Positions 13,304 through 24,129 of a stretch of DNA of 64,000 nucleotides are shown one piece after another. The position numbers and the translations under genes were made by a program. The notes beneath the pieces are model-generated. The model was not told where the DNA came from. It made no database searches and worked only from the letters and a program-made list of their open reading frames with translations. The stretch's first letter is position 1. Every line of letters starts with the position of its first letter. The stretch is from Antedon mediterranea (lineage: Eukaryota; Echinodermata; Crinoidea; Comatulida; Antedonidae). The stretch lies in contig NC_092675.1 of the NCBI RefSeq assembly GCF_964355755.1, positions 21,218,912 to 21,282,911 on the forward strand. The letters run 5' to 3'.

Positions 13304-13847
13304 TTTACCTGCATATGAATAAACACATATACATTCAAAATATATATTACACTCGGTTTAAAAATCAAGGTTTCTTAAAGTATAGGTAATACCAGCAACA
13401 TTTATTATATATATATATATTTGACATTTTGTATTCTTGCCAACTTGCAGTTAACTTCAAGATTACATATCCTAGATTTATAAGACTGAGGTCACACGGA
13501 TCCGGGAAGTGATCACAACACTCTTGTTAAACATGATTTTTTGCCACGAAAGCATGTCATACTCACTCACGTTTGTGTGTACTGTCTGCAAGATTGCAAC
13601 CCGAGGGGGGGGGGGGGGACCGGTCCCATAACCCCTCGTATTATCCGTACTCGAGCCACTAAGCATGGATTTTACAATAATCGTTTCTACATATACGCCT
13701 GTACTGTTATGATGTATATACCATTTTGCTATAAGCTCTCAAATAAAAACACATTTTACCTTAGGCCTACACGATAGGCTTGGACTGAATTGTTTATTTG
13801 AATTCGTGAGAACTCACAGTTATCGATAGCAGATATCCTATGGATAG
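13304..13847. other. 5' flank of ST-1
   Basis: No ORF supported. Contains a TA microsatellite (about 13406-13422) and a run of 13 or more G (about 13604-13618). It must hold the ST-1 promoter, but no motif shared with the other ST promoters is evident. It ends at the left LTR of the retroelement. Confidence 0.5.
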
Positions 13848-14014
13848 CGCCAATAAGGTTGATGTTTATATGCCACAACTCTACAGATCACACATAGACC
13901 GATGTAATGCGAATAATGTATTTTAATAACAGTCAATTAAACTACAATACAACAACATGGAAATCAAAAGCCACAACGCACGAACAACTCCAGCCCATGA
14001 GGGCGCACTGGCGT
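13848..14014 (-). repeat. 3' LTR (167 bp)
   Basis: Differs from the right copy by one substitution and one single-base indel. On the minus strand it begins ACGCCAGTGCGCC and ends CCTTATTGGCG, so it has short CGCCA/TGGCG inverted ends instead of TG/CA. Confidence 0.85.
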
Positions 14015-14019
14015 GACTA

Positions 14020-14041
14020 CTTTTCTTTCTTCTTCTTTCTT
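14020..14041 (-). promoter_or_regulatory. Polypurine tract of the LTR element
   Basis: On the minus strand a 22-base run of only A and G (AAGAAAGAAG type) ends six bases before the 3' LTR, the position needed to prime plus-strand DNA synthesis. Confidence 0.7.
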
Positions 14042-14093
14042 AATCAGTTTTAATCTAAAACAATACAATACATGAGAAGAAAAGCAAAACATA

Positions 14094-15373
14094 CAGGGCC
14101 GTAACCAGGTTTGACGGCGGGGTGGATCGTTAAGTTGTTTAGTGGAACCCAGGGGCGGATCCAGGATATTGAAATAGGGGTGGCGTAGCTTTGCGAGCGA
14201 AGCGAGCAAACATTGGCTGGGGGCCAGGGGGCCGCCAAGGGCCCCCGGCGCGGTCGGGATCCAGGGGCCGACGGCCCCTGGAAATTTTGGCGTTCTAGCG
14301 CATTGTAAGTCGTTTAAAACGATTTACAAACATCTCATAATGTCATTTACCAAACACTCTAAAGCTCGCAAATTACGACATGTGGAATATGCAGCTGATA
14401 CTTACCTAGGGTACCAAAAGCAAGCTAACAACTTGCCTGTACTTTACATCTAAATTTTTACAACGCGACGATGTTTTTCACCTTTTAAGCCGATTTTCCA
14501 CTAGGCGAATTTGTTCGCTTTATATTATAAACTATATAATACCTAGGCCGGTATTATTTTTTTACACGCGCGCCGGGTCGATCGCGGTCACTATACTTGG
14601 CATGCAGCTAAAGTAAAATGACGTCAAGTTAAAGCGGGTCGTCACAGAGTCTCATCATGAATATTAATGAAGCAAACTTGCTGAGAGTGTTTTCACCACG
14701 CAACACATGCGACGCGAGATTTATCGAAACTCGACTCCGAGCCATCGACTGACGGTCATGTTTTTGACAATTAAAATCACGGTATATTCAACGATCGTTT
14801 AAAAATTAGCGGTCCGGCTCGATTACATTATATTTAGTGATTTGAAAAAACAAAACACCTCTTTTGTCATGATGTCATCGCGATGTGTTTATGAGAATCA
14901 TCGACGGGAAAGCAAATAAAACAACAAGGGTCATGAAATGCTGCAGCATTGTTAATATTTTAATAGTAATACGTTTTAATAACATTTAGCCCTAACGGGA
15001 TAATTTTCATAGGCACTACAGTCCTAGCCTTTGTTTTTATTGTACTTAATAAATGGGCGCGTAGTATAGTAGCACTGACCATGTGGCTTCATCAACTCTA
15101 TTGATCGTCTGAGGTACCGCTACTCTACAATACGGGAGTGACGATCACAAAGGATGCCGACATGCTTAGTGGAACGCGACCAAGCTCACCACGTGGCTTT
15201 TATCAACTTGCTCCTTTTACACTTAACTGTGAATGATCGTTGGTAACGCTGTTACACTAGAGATTGATAGTACACAAAGGATGTCGACGTACATGATGCT
15301 TGGTGGAATGCGATCAAGCTGACGATGTCCTCCGACGTACGATCCCCCCGATCCCCCCCTGGTTACGGGCCTG
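14094..15373. mobile_element. Nested 1280-bp inverted-repeat DNA element
   Basis: Starts CAGGGCCGTAACCAGG and ends CCTGGTTACGGGCCTG, an inverted pair with one mismatch, and is flanked on both sides by ACATA (14089-14093 and 15374-15378). It sits between the integrase stop and the 3' LTR. No transposase ORF. A second terminus-like motif, CAGGGGCGGATCCAGG, lies at about 14151-14166, and a GAGCGAAGCGAGC word follows near 14195. Bases 15078-15320 hold a degenerate tandem duplication (two units of about 110-120 bp). Confidence 0.7.
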
Positions 15374-15476
15374 ACATATGGTAACCGGCATCACAAAATC
15401 AAAGCAAAAAATAAAATCATGTTATTCAGAGTGAAACTTGTTAAAAAATAAAATAACGTGCAAGATCGTAAAACCA

Positions 15477-16967
15477 CTAGTCCATAATAAATTCAGCAAA
15501 TCGGTTTGGTAGGTGGTGAGAGTTTTGAGGTCTTGAACAAGACTGAGAAGTTGGTTCATCGCGAATCTGGTTGTAGGGCGGATCATTATCATGAACATCT
15601 TCAAGGACGGTGTTTGTGGCACCGTCGACAAGCGGAGAAGATATCTCAAGAGGAATGACAGGCTGAACTGGGGCAACCACGGTAGGTCCAAATGTATTAT
15701 CCTCATTGTCCGATCCCTCACTCTGGTACTTTCGTGAGGTAAGTGTACTAGGAGCAAGTATAGAGCTAGGAACTTTAAAGCATTCGGATCGCTTAACACG
15801 GTACGATGTGTTTCGTAACTGGGTTCCACTGAACTTGCGAACGCAACACCATGTACCATCAACAGATACGACAAGGTATCTCTTACGAGCGTTAGACTTG
15901 TTAAGATCTGCATACAGGTATACGAGATCACCCACATCCACAAGAGTTGCAGGAGCAAGTTCACGAGTGGGAGCTTTTGAAATTCGACTGTATTTGTGAT
16001 TAGAGGTGCGTGATGAGTGCTGTTCGCGGATAAGCTCGAGGTCAGAGAGTGGGATCTGTTCGTGGGAAAACTGGTCACGCTGGGTCCACATCTCACGAGC
16101 GGATAAACCACGGGAGCGAATGCGTGAGTTGAGTTGTGCGGTTGCACGAGCGAGTGCAATAGGCGAGATAAAACCAGCGTCAGGATCCAAACGAAGTAGC
16201 TCATCTTCCAGTTCTTGAATAGCCTTCTCGGCAATTGGATTTTTATTAACATTTTTAAGTCGGCCTATTTCAATACAGATGCGTTCCTGCTTGAGTAATG
16301 AGTCATTAACAAGTGCTTGGAATCCGGGTGCCCCATCGGCACGGATAATGGCGTGGGGACCATCAAGGGGACGGAGCTCAACGCACATTCGGATAAGAGC
16401 GTCACGAAGTGAGTTACGCTGTTCGTTGTCAAGAAAACAAGCGACTGTGAATGACGTTACCGCTTCTCTCACAATCAGAATGAATTGACGATTGCGCTTC
16501 ATGACATCTGCAGCGAACGTAACACCCACAGTTTCCGGTGGGTCGCCAGTAGACTGATCGATAGAGGCCTTAGGAATTCGGCGAAGGGTGGCGCATTGGT
16601 GGCAAGATAAGGTGGTGACTTCGATCGATTTATCCATGTCGAGGGCATAAAAATATCGATGTGCCATATGTTTGAGTTGGTGACAAGTCAGGTGGTCTAA
16701 TCGGATGTGTAAGGCAGTAAGCAGGCCATGCAAAAACGGGCGTGGAACAATAATTCTTTCTCGTGGAGGAGGAAGTGGCTCATGAACGAGAGACACGAGA
16801 AGGTTGTCTTTGCTAAGTGATGCGACAGCGAGGTAGCGTTTGACATCTCTCTTATCGGTAACCTTTTTAGAAGGACGCGTGCCTTGGATTAAGTGGGCGT
16901 GTACCCTACGTAAATCAGGGCATTCAGATTGTAGTGAAAGCCATGCGGACCTACTTGTGAAAGGCAA
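15477..16967 (-). CDS. Integrase region of the LTR element (496 aa open frame)
   Basis: Longest intact piece of pol. Residues about 80-140 hold an HHCC zinc-binding module (H...H...CHQC). The DDE core shows FAADVMKRN, IIRADGAPGF and AEKAIQELE as the three acidic positions. After that come a basic region and a C-terminal domain with YLVVSVDGTWCCVRKFSG, then an acidic tail. The frame continues upstream of this ATG into RNase H through the stop at 16995-16997, so this start is not the original one. Confidence 0.75.
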   Translation of the reverse strand: MPFTSRSAWLSLQSECPDLRRVHAHLIQGTRPSKKVTDKRDVKRYLAVASLSKDNLLVSLVHEPLPPPRERIIVPRPFLHGLLTALHIRLDHLTCHQLKHMAHRYFYALDMDKSIEVTTLSCHQCATLRRIPKASIDQSTGDPPETVGVTFAADVMKRNRQFILIVREAVTSFTVACFLDNEQRNSLRDALIRMCVELRPLDGPHAIIRADGAPGFQALVNDSLLKQERICIEIGRLKNVNKNPIAEKAIQELEDELLRLDPDAGFISPIALARATAQLNSRIRSRGLSAREMWTQRDQFSHEQIPLSDLELIREQHSSRTSNHKYSRISKAPTRELAPATLVDVGDLVYLYADLNKSNARKRYLVVSVDGTWCCVRKFSGTQLRNTSYRVKRSECFKVPSSILAPSTLTSRKYQSEGSDNEDNTFGPTVVAPVQPVIPLEISSPLVDGATNTVLEDVHDNDPPYNQIRDEPTSQSCSRPQNSHHLPNRFAEFIMD

Positions 16968-16994
16968 CTTGGATTGACCTGTGATGAAATCGTG

Positions 16995-19119
16995 TCAAGC
17001 GATTCTGAGTACAACTGATTCCTCAGAGCGCTGAACAAAGGAACATACCTGGCAATTGGCATCAATGCATTCAGGAGCATTGCGGCTTGCAAAGTCTGAG
17101 GGAACATTCGCGGAACCAGCTAGGTGTCGAACGGAAACCTGGTATCGGCTAGCAGAGGACAGGAAAGTTGATACTCTGGGGCTCACGGAAAATTCACCCC
17201 GGCAAAGCTTTTCAAAAGCCTGCACGCACGGTTTACTGTCAGTTAAAACACAAGCTCGTTTAGTAGATTGAACAACATATGGACTAAAATGCTTAACTGC
17301 GACAGCGATTGCCAGGGCTTCGATCTCACACGGGAGCCACGTAAGCTGTCGAGCTCTAAGTTTCCGGAGATCCGCAGACTATCGTCTCGTCTAATGTATA
17401 GTGTTGCCCCAATTCCGTGTCTTTTTACTGAACCATCAGTGACTATCCAAAGCTGGTCATCTGGATGGGGTAACGTGATTGTTTGGCTGGTTGTGAGCAA
17501 CTTTTGAGCAGTCTGAAAATCTTCACAAAGGGTATCACACCACGTGATTTTGTCTTGGGACTGTCGGCCAGCCACAGCATCGTCTAAAGGTGTGAGGATG
17601 GAAGCGCAGTTGGGGATAACCCGTGCGAGCACTTTATACGCCCCAATGAACGATCGGAGGCCCTTTACAGTCTTAGGGGGAGAACACGTAGCGAGCGTCG
17701 AAATACGATGTGGATTGGCTCTTAACGTGCCAAGGGACCATGTCCACCCGAGTATAGTGGTAGTTTTTGTTCAGATAAATGTTTTACTTGCTGAGAGACT
17801 GAGGCCGCATCTATAAAGTTCGGACAGCAGTCGGCGCCAGTTGCAAAGTAACTCATCTAGGGTGTCTCCTCCGCAGTAGAGATCGTCTGCAATCTTGGCA
17901 ATGACGCCTTCAGAGAGAAGCTCTCCTAAGACGCGGCAGGTTAGTTCCTCCAGCGCTGTTTCAGATCCCGGCATTCCCATAGCAGACCTGGCGTATACAC
18001 GGATTCCTCTGAAGGGCGTGGCCACTCCGCAGTACTTCATCGATTCGCGTGAAAGCGGTATCTGATAAAATGCCTTAGTGAGGTCTGTAGAGATAATGTA
18101 CTTCCACCTAGCGATATGACGAAGTACTGTACAGAGTTTACGTCGGGCATTAGTGAAGGCTGAGGTTTCGCGTATCGACCGACATCCGCAAAGGCGGTTA
18201 CAAGGCGGAATCCTCCGCTGTCTTTCTTTACTAAGAATGATGGGTTTCAATATTCTACTTGAATACCCGCATCTTCAGGTCGCACAAAAACACCCATCTT
18301 CTCTAAGTCGTCGAACTTCTCTTGAAGCTCAACAAGTTTGTCTCGCGAATACTGTGGAAGTCTGCCTTTTCGCTGTGGTGGCTGTACAGGACCCATATTA
18401 ACGACGGCTTGGAAGGGACCGGCTGCGCCATTATAGCATTTGATATGCGGATCAAAAACAACATCAAACTCTTCGTTAAGAGATTTAAATCTTTGTCGGA
18501 TTGTAGGGGGAATGATACGATCAGGGTCAAGGTGAATTTGCAATGAATGTAGTGTCGATTGTGTGGGGCGTGGTGATGAACTGGTTTTCACAGGAGGTTT
18601 ACAAGTGTGGTCATTGGTATTACAATCGTCCGGGACAAAGACAGGGCGTATCTGACAGAAGTGTTCGTTTCGTTTAAGAACCTGAGGTAATGATGTGTTA
18701 TTTTCAATGCGAATTTTTCCGTCAATGCTGTGAATAGTACCATACTCTGGCCAGGTAGGAGGTCGATGAGTATAGCTGCGAGGTTCAAGGGCGAGCTCAT
18801 TATCATGAGTCGAAACACCTTCTGGGATTAGTAACTCTATGAAGTCACCAGGCCACAGAGTAGTTAAGCTGCTAGGAGCGCGTAATACTTGAGCGCGACG
18901 AATGGCAGGGGTCTTAGTAGTGTCCTTAGAACCGTACGTATAAGAAGAAGTGTTCCCTATGACTACTTGACGTTTCGCTGGACGAATGGCGATGTCATTG
19001 TTTTCCATAAAGGGTGTGCCTGCCAGAATATCCACATCGAGTCGTTCGACTACGAGGCCGTCAAAGAGAAGTTCAATATGGTCGCGGGAAAATGTAACTA
19101 ATTGTTGTCTCGCCGACAA
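16995..19119 (-). pseudogene. Broken pol: protease end, reverse transcriptase, RNase H
   Basis: RT signatures include [13 protein letters not shown] and the catalytic IADDLY; RNase H shows a DGS start, EIEALA and TDSK. The reading frame is interrupted at least five times: in-frame stops at 18247-18249, 17771-17773 and 16995-16997, and frame changes near 18130 (before the RT core) and 17365 (inside RNase H). A sixth change lies at the protease junction near 19100. Both catalytic Asp of the RT are still present. It cannot make a full-length Pol. Confidence 0.8.
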
Positions 19120-20314
19120 CCTTTAATGGAGATGAGCCATCTGCTTGGTGGGCTGATTGAGATGATTCTCTAATTTCGGCCGATAGGGCTGTCGCTGCGG
19201 CAAGGGAGATCATATTGCCGGTGGCACCACTGTCGATAGTAATACGTGCCGTGTGGTGATTGTGGAAAACGTCGAGATAGGGCGACTGTCTGATCTGCAG
19301 GCGTAGTGCAGCCTGTTCTGTCTGGTTATCTGCTAAACTGGCGTCATCGCTAACGTCAGTCTCCTCGATACCTTCAATGATTCCGATGACCTGTCTAGCC
19401 CTGACCATGTACTTCCGGTCCTGTTCAGGTAAGTGAATGCATCCACTGAGAAAGTGGGTGTCATGCTTTCGACCAGCCTGTTTGCAAAGAGGACAAGACT
19501 TTAGCTGTCGACGAATATGACTAGTAGTATTACGAGACGTGCGAGAAGCGCGTTGATAGTTGACCATGGGAGGTGTTGCGAAAGTACGCATTGCGCGTGT
19601 GTCTTCTGTAGCACGCAATTCATCGAGAAGGGAATCCATCGCTTGCGAAATTTCGGGCTTTATTGTCGCCAGGGTACGATCTCGCAGATCAGTTCCATAT
19701 CGTTGCTTGACTAGACGCGGGAGGTCTTTATGGATAAGGGATAACCAGGTTAACACAATAAAGTTCTCCACAGTAGGTGTCATTTCTTCATCCTCTGTGA
19801 TCGCGACGCCGTGATGATTAATTCCGCCTCCAGTGCGTAGCAAATTATCGTCAGCAAATGCCAATAGTCGTTGATACAAATCTTCTGGACGTTCACCAGC
19901 CTCGAGGTGAATAGTGGCAAAGTCTAAGAAGTGACCTCCGGTCGTTTGGAAACCATAGTGAAGTCGGATGGCCTTCCAGATTTGCGAGATGGACGTGGAG
20001 GTTTTAACAATTGTGCTTCGAGAAATAATAGGACAGAAGTTTGCGATCTGGCCTAGCATGAGCTCGAGCATGTGTACCTTTTGCTGAGCAGTACGTCGAC
20101 GTGCTCTAGGGACAGTGTCATCATCGTCCTCAAATAGGCGGAGTGGAGATGCTCTGGTTTTGGGGCCCCATTGTGTGCCTTCCATCAAGAATGGAGCAAA
20201 ATTTTCATCCAACGAAAGTGTATAAATAATGTTCTGCCGCCATGACTCAAATGAGTTTATTGTTTCAGTTTTGGTTAAGCTCCACTGTTTAGGAGCTCTG
20301 TTAACGTTCGCCAT
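19073..20314 (-). CDS. Gag-like protein with start of protease (413 aa ORF)
   Basis: Open from ATG 20314. A capsid-like helical region is followed by a C-x2-C...H...C zinc-knuckle-like cluster near residue 275 ([19 protein letters not shown]) and then the aspartic protease motif [12 protein letters not shown] near residue 350. The frame ends inside the protease domain, whose second half continues in another frame at 19119 and below. That could be a frameshift lesion or a programmed shift; a shift inside a domain favours a lesion. Confidence 0.75.
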   Translation of the reverse strand: MANVNRAPKQWSLTKTETINSFESWRQNIIYTLSLDENFAPFLMEGTQWGPKTRASPLRLFEDDDDTVPRARRRTAQQKVHMLELMLGQIANFCPIISRSTIVKTSTSISQIWKAIRLHYGFQTTGGHFLDFATIHLEAGERPEDLYQRLLAFADDNLLRTGGGINHHGVAITEDEEMTPTVENFIVLTWLSLIHKDLPRLVKQRYGTDLRDRTLATIKPEISQAMDSLLDELRATEDTRAMRTFATPPMVNYQRASRTSRNTTSHIRRQLKSCPLCKQAGRKHDTHFLSGCIHLPEQDRKYMVRARQVIGIIEGIEETDVSDDASLADNQTEQAALRLQIRQSPYLDVFHNHHTARITIDSGATGNMISLAAATALSAEIRESSQSAHQADGSSPLKVVGETTISYIFPRPY

Positions 20315-20448
20315 CCTACCAGCTATATGTGCTGGCTGGTCGTACGCCTCTGTGCGTTAGTGCGATCTCGTAGATAATGGTATGGATGGGCCTAGGCTAG
20401 GCCTAAGTTCAACAACTAATAACTCACTGGTTTTAAGCGGAAGGTCCG

Positions 20449-20468
20449 AATATCTTGGGCTGCCACCA
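20449..20468 (-). promoter_or_regulatory. Retroelement primer-binding site, tRNA-Leu-like
   Basis: The minus strand directly after the 5' LTR reads TGGTGGCAGC, complementary to a tRNA 3' end GCTGCCA-CCA as in metazoan tRNA-Leu(AAG). The match weakens after about ten bases. Confidence 0.6.
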
Positions 20469-20634
20469 CGCCAATAAGGTTGATGTTTATATGCCACAAC
20501 TCTACAGATCACACATAGACCGATGTAATGCGAATAATGTATTTTAATAACAGTCAATTAAACTCAATACAACAACATGGAAATCAAAAGCCACAACGCA
20601 CGAACAGCTCCAGCCCATGAGGGCGCACTGGCGT
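20469..20634 (-). repeat. 5' LTR (166 bp)
   Basis: Right-hand copy of the LTR. It is followed immediately, in element sense, by the primer-binding site. Confidence 0.85.
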
Positions 20635-21420
20635 TTTTTAGTAAAATATTTTGTGTATTAACATTGTAAAATTCAATAAAATATGATATTAAAAGATAGT
20701 AAATAAAAAATAATAATTATTTAACCTCATTCGAAGAATATCAATACTCTATTAGTCCTGAGAGACAACGTGATTTTACGTGGTAGGCATACACGCGAGA
20801 AAAATATTATAGAGTGCACTGCATTTTTACCTTGAAAGATTAAAAACAATTAAATTATTAAATATGACTACTTTCCTTTGCTGTTTCAAACCAACAAAAT
20901 TGTAGTATGTAATTATTATTTATTTTCATGACACAATAAACCTAAAGACCATGAACTTATGTAGGGCCTACTAGGACACCACTCTATCACTACGCGAAAT
21001 GTCGTAAAAGACGCACTGGCCGTTTCATAGAAATTACCGGCGGCTCAACTTGTCGGCGGCCCAACCGGTCATATCCCCCCATGGACATGTTACGCTGCTT
21101 GGTAGGCCTATAGTGTTCGTTATAAGAAGACTAGATGTAATTATACGTCTATGGTTTAACCATGTATTGTATAATATTTTTTTCTTTTTAATTTATTTTT
21201 AATATGTCAAATGCAGTTTTAATGATGCACTCTTGGCGTTCCATATCTGTTCGTTTGTTCGTGTCGACACATTCAGTATCAAATGGCGATATTTCTGTAT
21301 TTTTTCAATCAATTGCTTGCTTGCGAGTATTATATAAGGTATGGTTTAAAGATCTTTGGTTATGTTCGGCTTTGGGATGTTATACCATACTTAGGCCTAG
21401 GCTAGGCTAGGCTATTATAG

Positions 21421-21513
21421 GGGTCGTCGGTTTCGTGTTATGGGTCGTCCAATTCTAGGTCGTCCAATTCGAGGTCGCCCGGGTCGTTGGGGTCGTCCAA
21501 TTCGAGGTCGTCG
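21421..21513. repeat. Short tandem array of GGTCGTCC / AATTCGAGGTCG units
   Basis: GGTCGTCCAATTCGAGGTCG-type units recur about four times with variation, giving a local GC peak in AT-rich DNA. Confidence 0.6.
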
Positions 21514-22318
21514 CTTTCTACACACCCTGTCTGCTACTGTTGTGAACCAACTTTCATGTGCATTTACTACGCCAATTTATATCAAGTTTAATATGTGTGC
21601 TATGTAAATAAGTTATAGACCTATATGATATATTTGATTTTATTTACCGTAATAATATTATAATAATTAGATTTGTTTGCCTTAGAATAGTATAAAAATA
21701 GTATTTTTTATATGCACCAATACTTTGCCATAAAAAAATAAAAACATCTCGTTACATTCTGCATTGTCTAGGATTAATTTCAATAATAATTTCATCATGG
21801 TAGTGTAAATATTGTATAGTGCATAATAATTACAGTATATTTATTTATTTTATCAGCATTTAACTTCTATCTAGTCTTTTTAAATGTTATCGTATTTATG
21901 TTTAAATTCGTGCTGCATAATTGTATTAGGTTACATGTTTCTCAGTTCTTCAAAAAATACCAAAGAGATTCAGTTAATTTACACTTACACTTTTAATGTT
22001 TTATAACTCTACCAAAATCATTTTTGTATATTTTAGGATAGTTTGTTAATGATAATTTTTATTTTACAACAGTTATGAATTGAAATAAAATAAAGTATAA
22101 ATTTTAAAAATTCTTCTTTGTGTTTTATTTTTATTATGTAGTTTTTGAAGAATTTGTGGTGTGATGATTGCAGTGATGGATTGTGCATTGTAAATTAATA
22201 TTTATTAATTAATAACAATAATAAATGGAATTTAAAAATTAAATCATAAATACTGTAATGCAGTCAGACCTTGAAAGTTTTTATTAAAAGCAGTCTGGTT
22301 CCCCTACGACTAATGCCA

Positions 22319-22500
22319 TGACGTCATTTTAAGCCGTCTGGTGCTGTAAGGCTATTGTCATTACGTCATTTCTCTCGTCGGAAAATGGCTGCTATTTTAG
22401 AATTCATTCGCTTCACTCAAACGAATCCAGCCGTTTTTTTCTTCAAGAGAGTTTAACGATTTCCTTTGGTAGAAATGTTTGGAATATATATTTACGTCAT
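22319..22500. promoter_or_regulatory. Cluster of CRE-like ACGTCA words
   Basis: A full palindromic CRE, TGACGTCA, lies at 22319-22326; further ACGTCA words follow near 22361 and 22493, with AATGGCTGC and AATGGCGGCG (YY1-like) nearby. No transcript start or ORF is attached, so function is only suggested. Confidence 0.25.
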
Positions 22501-22851
22501 ATACCTAAAATCTGTGACTGTTCATACGATTTTCAGTGAGTTATTTAATTTTTTTCGACTAAAGTTACTCATCACTACGCCAGTCGCCGCTAGCCTACGC
22601 TAAGGTCGCCACAAACTTTCACTTGGCTAGGCTAAATATGATCGAATTTTTGAATTCTATACAGGTAAAATCCCTTAAATATTATTTATAAATACAAAAT
22701 ACCCTGTAAATCGTTAATAAAATCTCATAATTTTACACGGAAATTCAGAACTTTTTTCTCTCGATTGCCGGTAGCAATGGCGGCGATTCAAATTTCGAGA
22801 TTGTGATAATTTCGAGGTCACGCAACTCTGCGTCTCGACTCAGAAGGTAAT

Positions 22852-23830
22852 CGATCAGGATAGGAAGCGTTTTCGAGATATAAGGGGTCAAAGTTCAAAA
22901 TTGACCAATTACAACAATGTATTATGTATATGTATTATAACAAATTTATTGAAGCACAATTTGGTCTGTTATTACATTTTTATGATTATAAGTGTCTATT
23001 CAATCACCTTATGAAAAAAATCCTTTGTGATTAAGGGTCAAATGTCAATATTGACCAATCATAAAACGTACCTATAAAACCAAATAAAAACTAATATTTA
23101 ATAAAAATTGGATGTTTTCTCATCCTGTTAATCAATCATACGCAATGTAAAAGAGCGAATACATCATTTCATCAGTTGACATAAGGTCAATTTCATCAGT
23201 TGACATAAGGTCAAAGGTCAACATTTTAATACGCGTATTAGTTAACAAATAAATGCAAAGTTGTCGAAACTATGATATTGATGGTTTTACAAGTAATCAA
23301 ATTATTTGATTAGTAAAGTTATGTTATTTCATTATAATACTGTATTTAATCAAATCAGACTTCGATCAAGATAGGAAGCGAATTGGAAGAGATAAGGGGT
23401 CAAAGTTCAAAATTGACCAATTATAACAATGTATTATATACATATGTATTATAACCAATTTATTAAAGTTCAATTTGGTCTTTTAATACATGTGTATGGT
23501 TATAGGTATTGTATGGTGTTATTCAGTCGCCTTATAAAACAAATACTTTGCAATTAAAGGTCAAATGTCAATATTGACCAATCACACAATTTGCATTTAA
23601 AACCAAATAAAAACTAACATTTAAGACAAAATGTTATGTTTTATCATTCTGTTAAGACATCTATCAATCATACACAATCAAAAGAGCACATTTATCATTA
23701 CACAAGTCGACATGGGTCAAAGGTCAACATTTGAACAAATGATCCACTAAATAATGCAAAGTTATTCAAACTATGAGATCGATGTTCATAAATGTAATCA
23801 CATTATTTGATCAGTGAAGTTATGGTATTT
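22852..23830. repeat. Two tandem copies of an about 511-bp unit
   Basis: GATCAGGATAGGAAGCG at 22853 matches GATCAAGATAGGAAGCG at 23364, and the similarity continues through GGGGTCAAAGTTCAAAATTG, ATTGACCAAT and AAACCAAATAAAAACTAA. Each copy carries two DR1-type words. Confidence 0.75.
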
Positions 23831-24129
23831 TTATATTTTTTCTAGTGCGCATTATTTTAAATGTATTAATATAATACTGTAAAGTAAATAATAAAATTAA
23901 TATTATGACGATTAAAATGTTATGATGTTAAAAAAAATGTTGCGCTGACCTTCAATGATTTGCCACTATACAGTTGCATTTATTAGGGCAACAATATTCG
24001 TTTTTGGAAAATAAACTACTATTCATCAGAACCAGAGAATACCAATTCGTACAGGATAGGGCATAGGCAGATCCAGGTGGCCAAACTCAATCCACAACTC
24101 ACTACACAGACAGACCAAAATTTTTATAT

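Larger units (their letters stand above)
13848..20634 (-). mobile_element. Ty3/Gypsy-like LTR retrotransposon, degraded pol, with nested insertion
   Basis: Near-identical terminal direct repeats (13848-14014 and 20469-20634), a primer-binding site beside the right LTR, a polypurine tract beside the left LTR, and gag, protease, reverse transcriptase, RNase H and integrase sequence in that order on the minus strand. RT followed by RNase H then integrase is the Ty3/Gypsy order. About 1285 bases belong to a later insertion (14094-15373 plus target duplication), so the original element was about 5.5 kb. No clear target duplication flanks the whole element. It lies between ST-1 and ST-2. Confidence 0.85.
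20635..22843. other. Intergenic DNA right of the LTR element
   Basis: AT-rich, no supported gene. Contains a short GC-rich tandem array (21421-21513) and three ACGTCA words near 22319-22500. Nothing links it to a transcript. Confidence 0.5.

Noticed and set aside
15422-16252. 276-codon ORF overlapping the integrase frame
   Set aside because: It lies in another frame of the same strand as the integrase and has no domain of its own; it is a frame shadow.
15706-17816. Several plus-strand ORFs of 60-97 codons across the integrase/RNase H region
   Set aside because: Antisense shadows of the minus-strand pol sequence, with low-complexity translation and no motifs.
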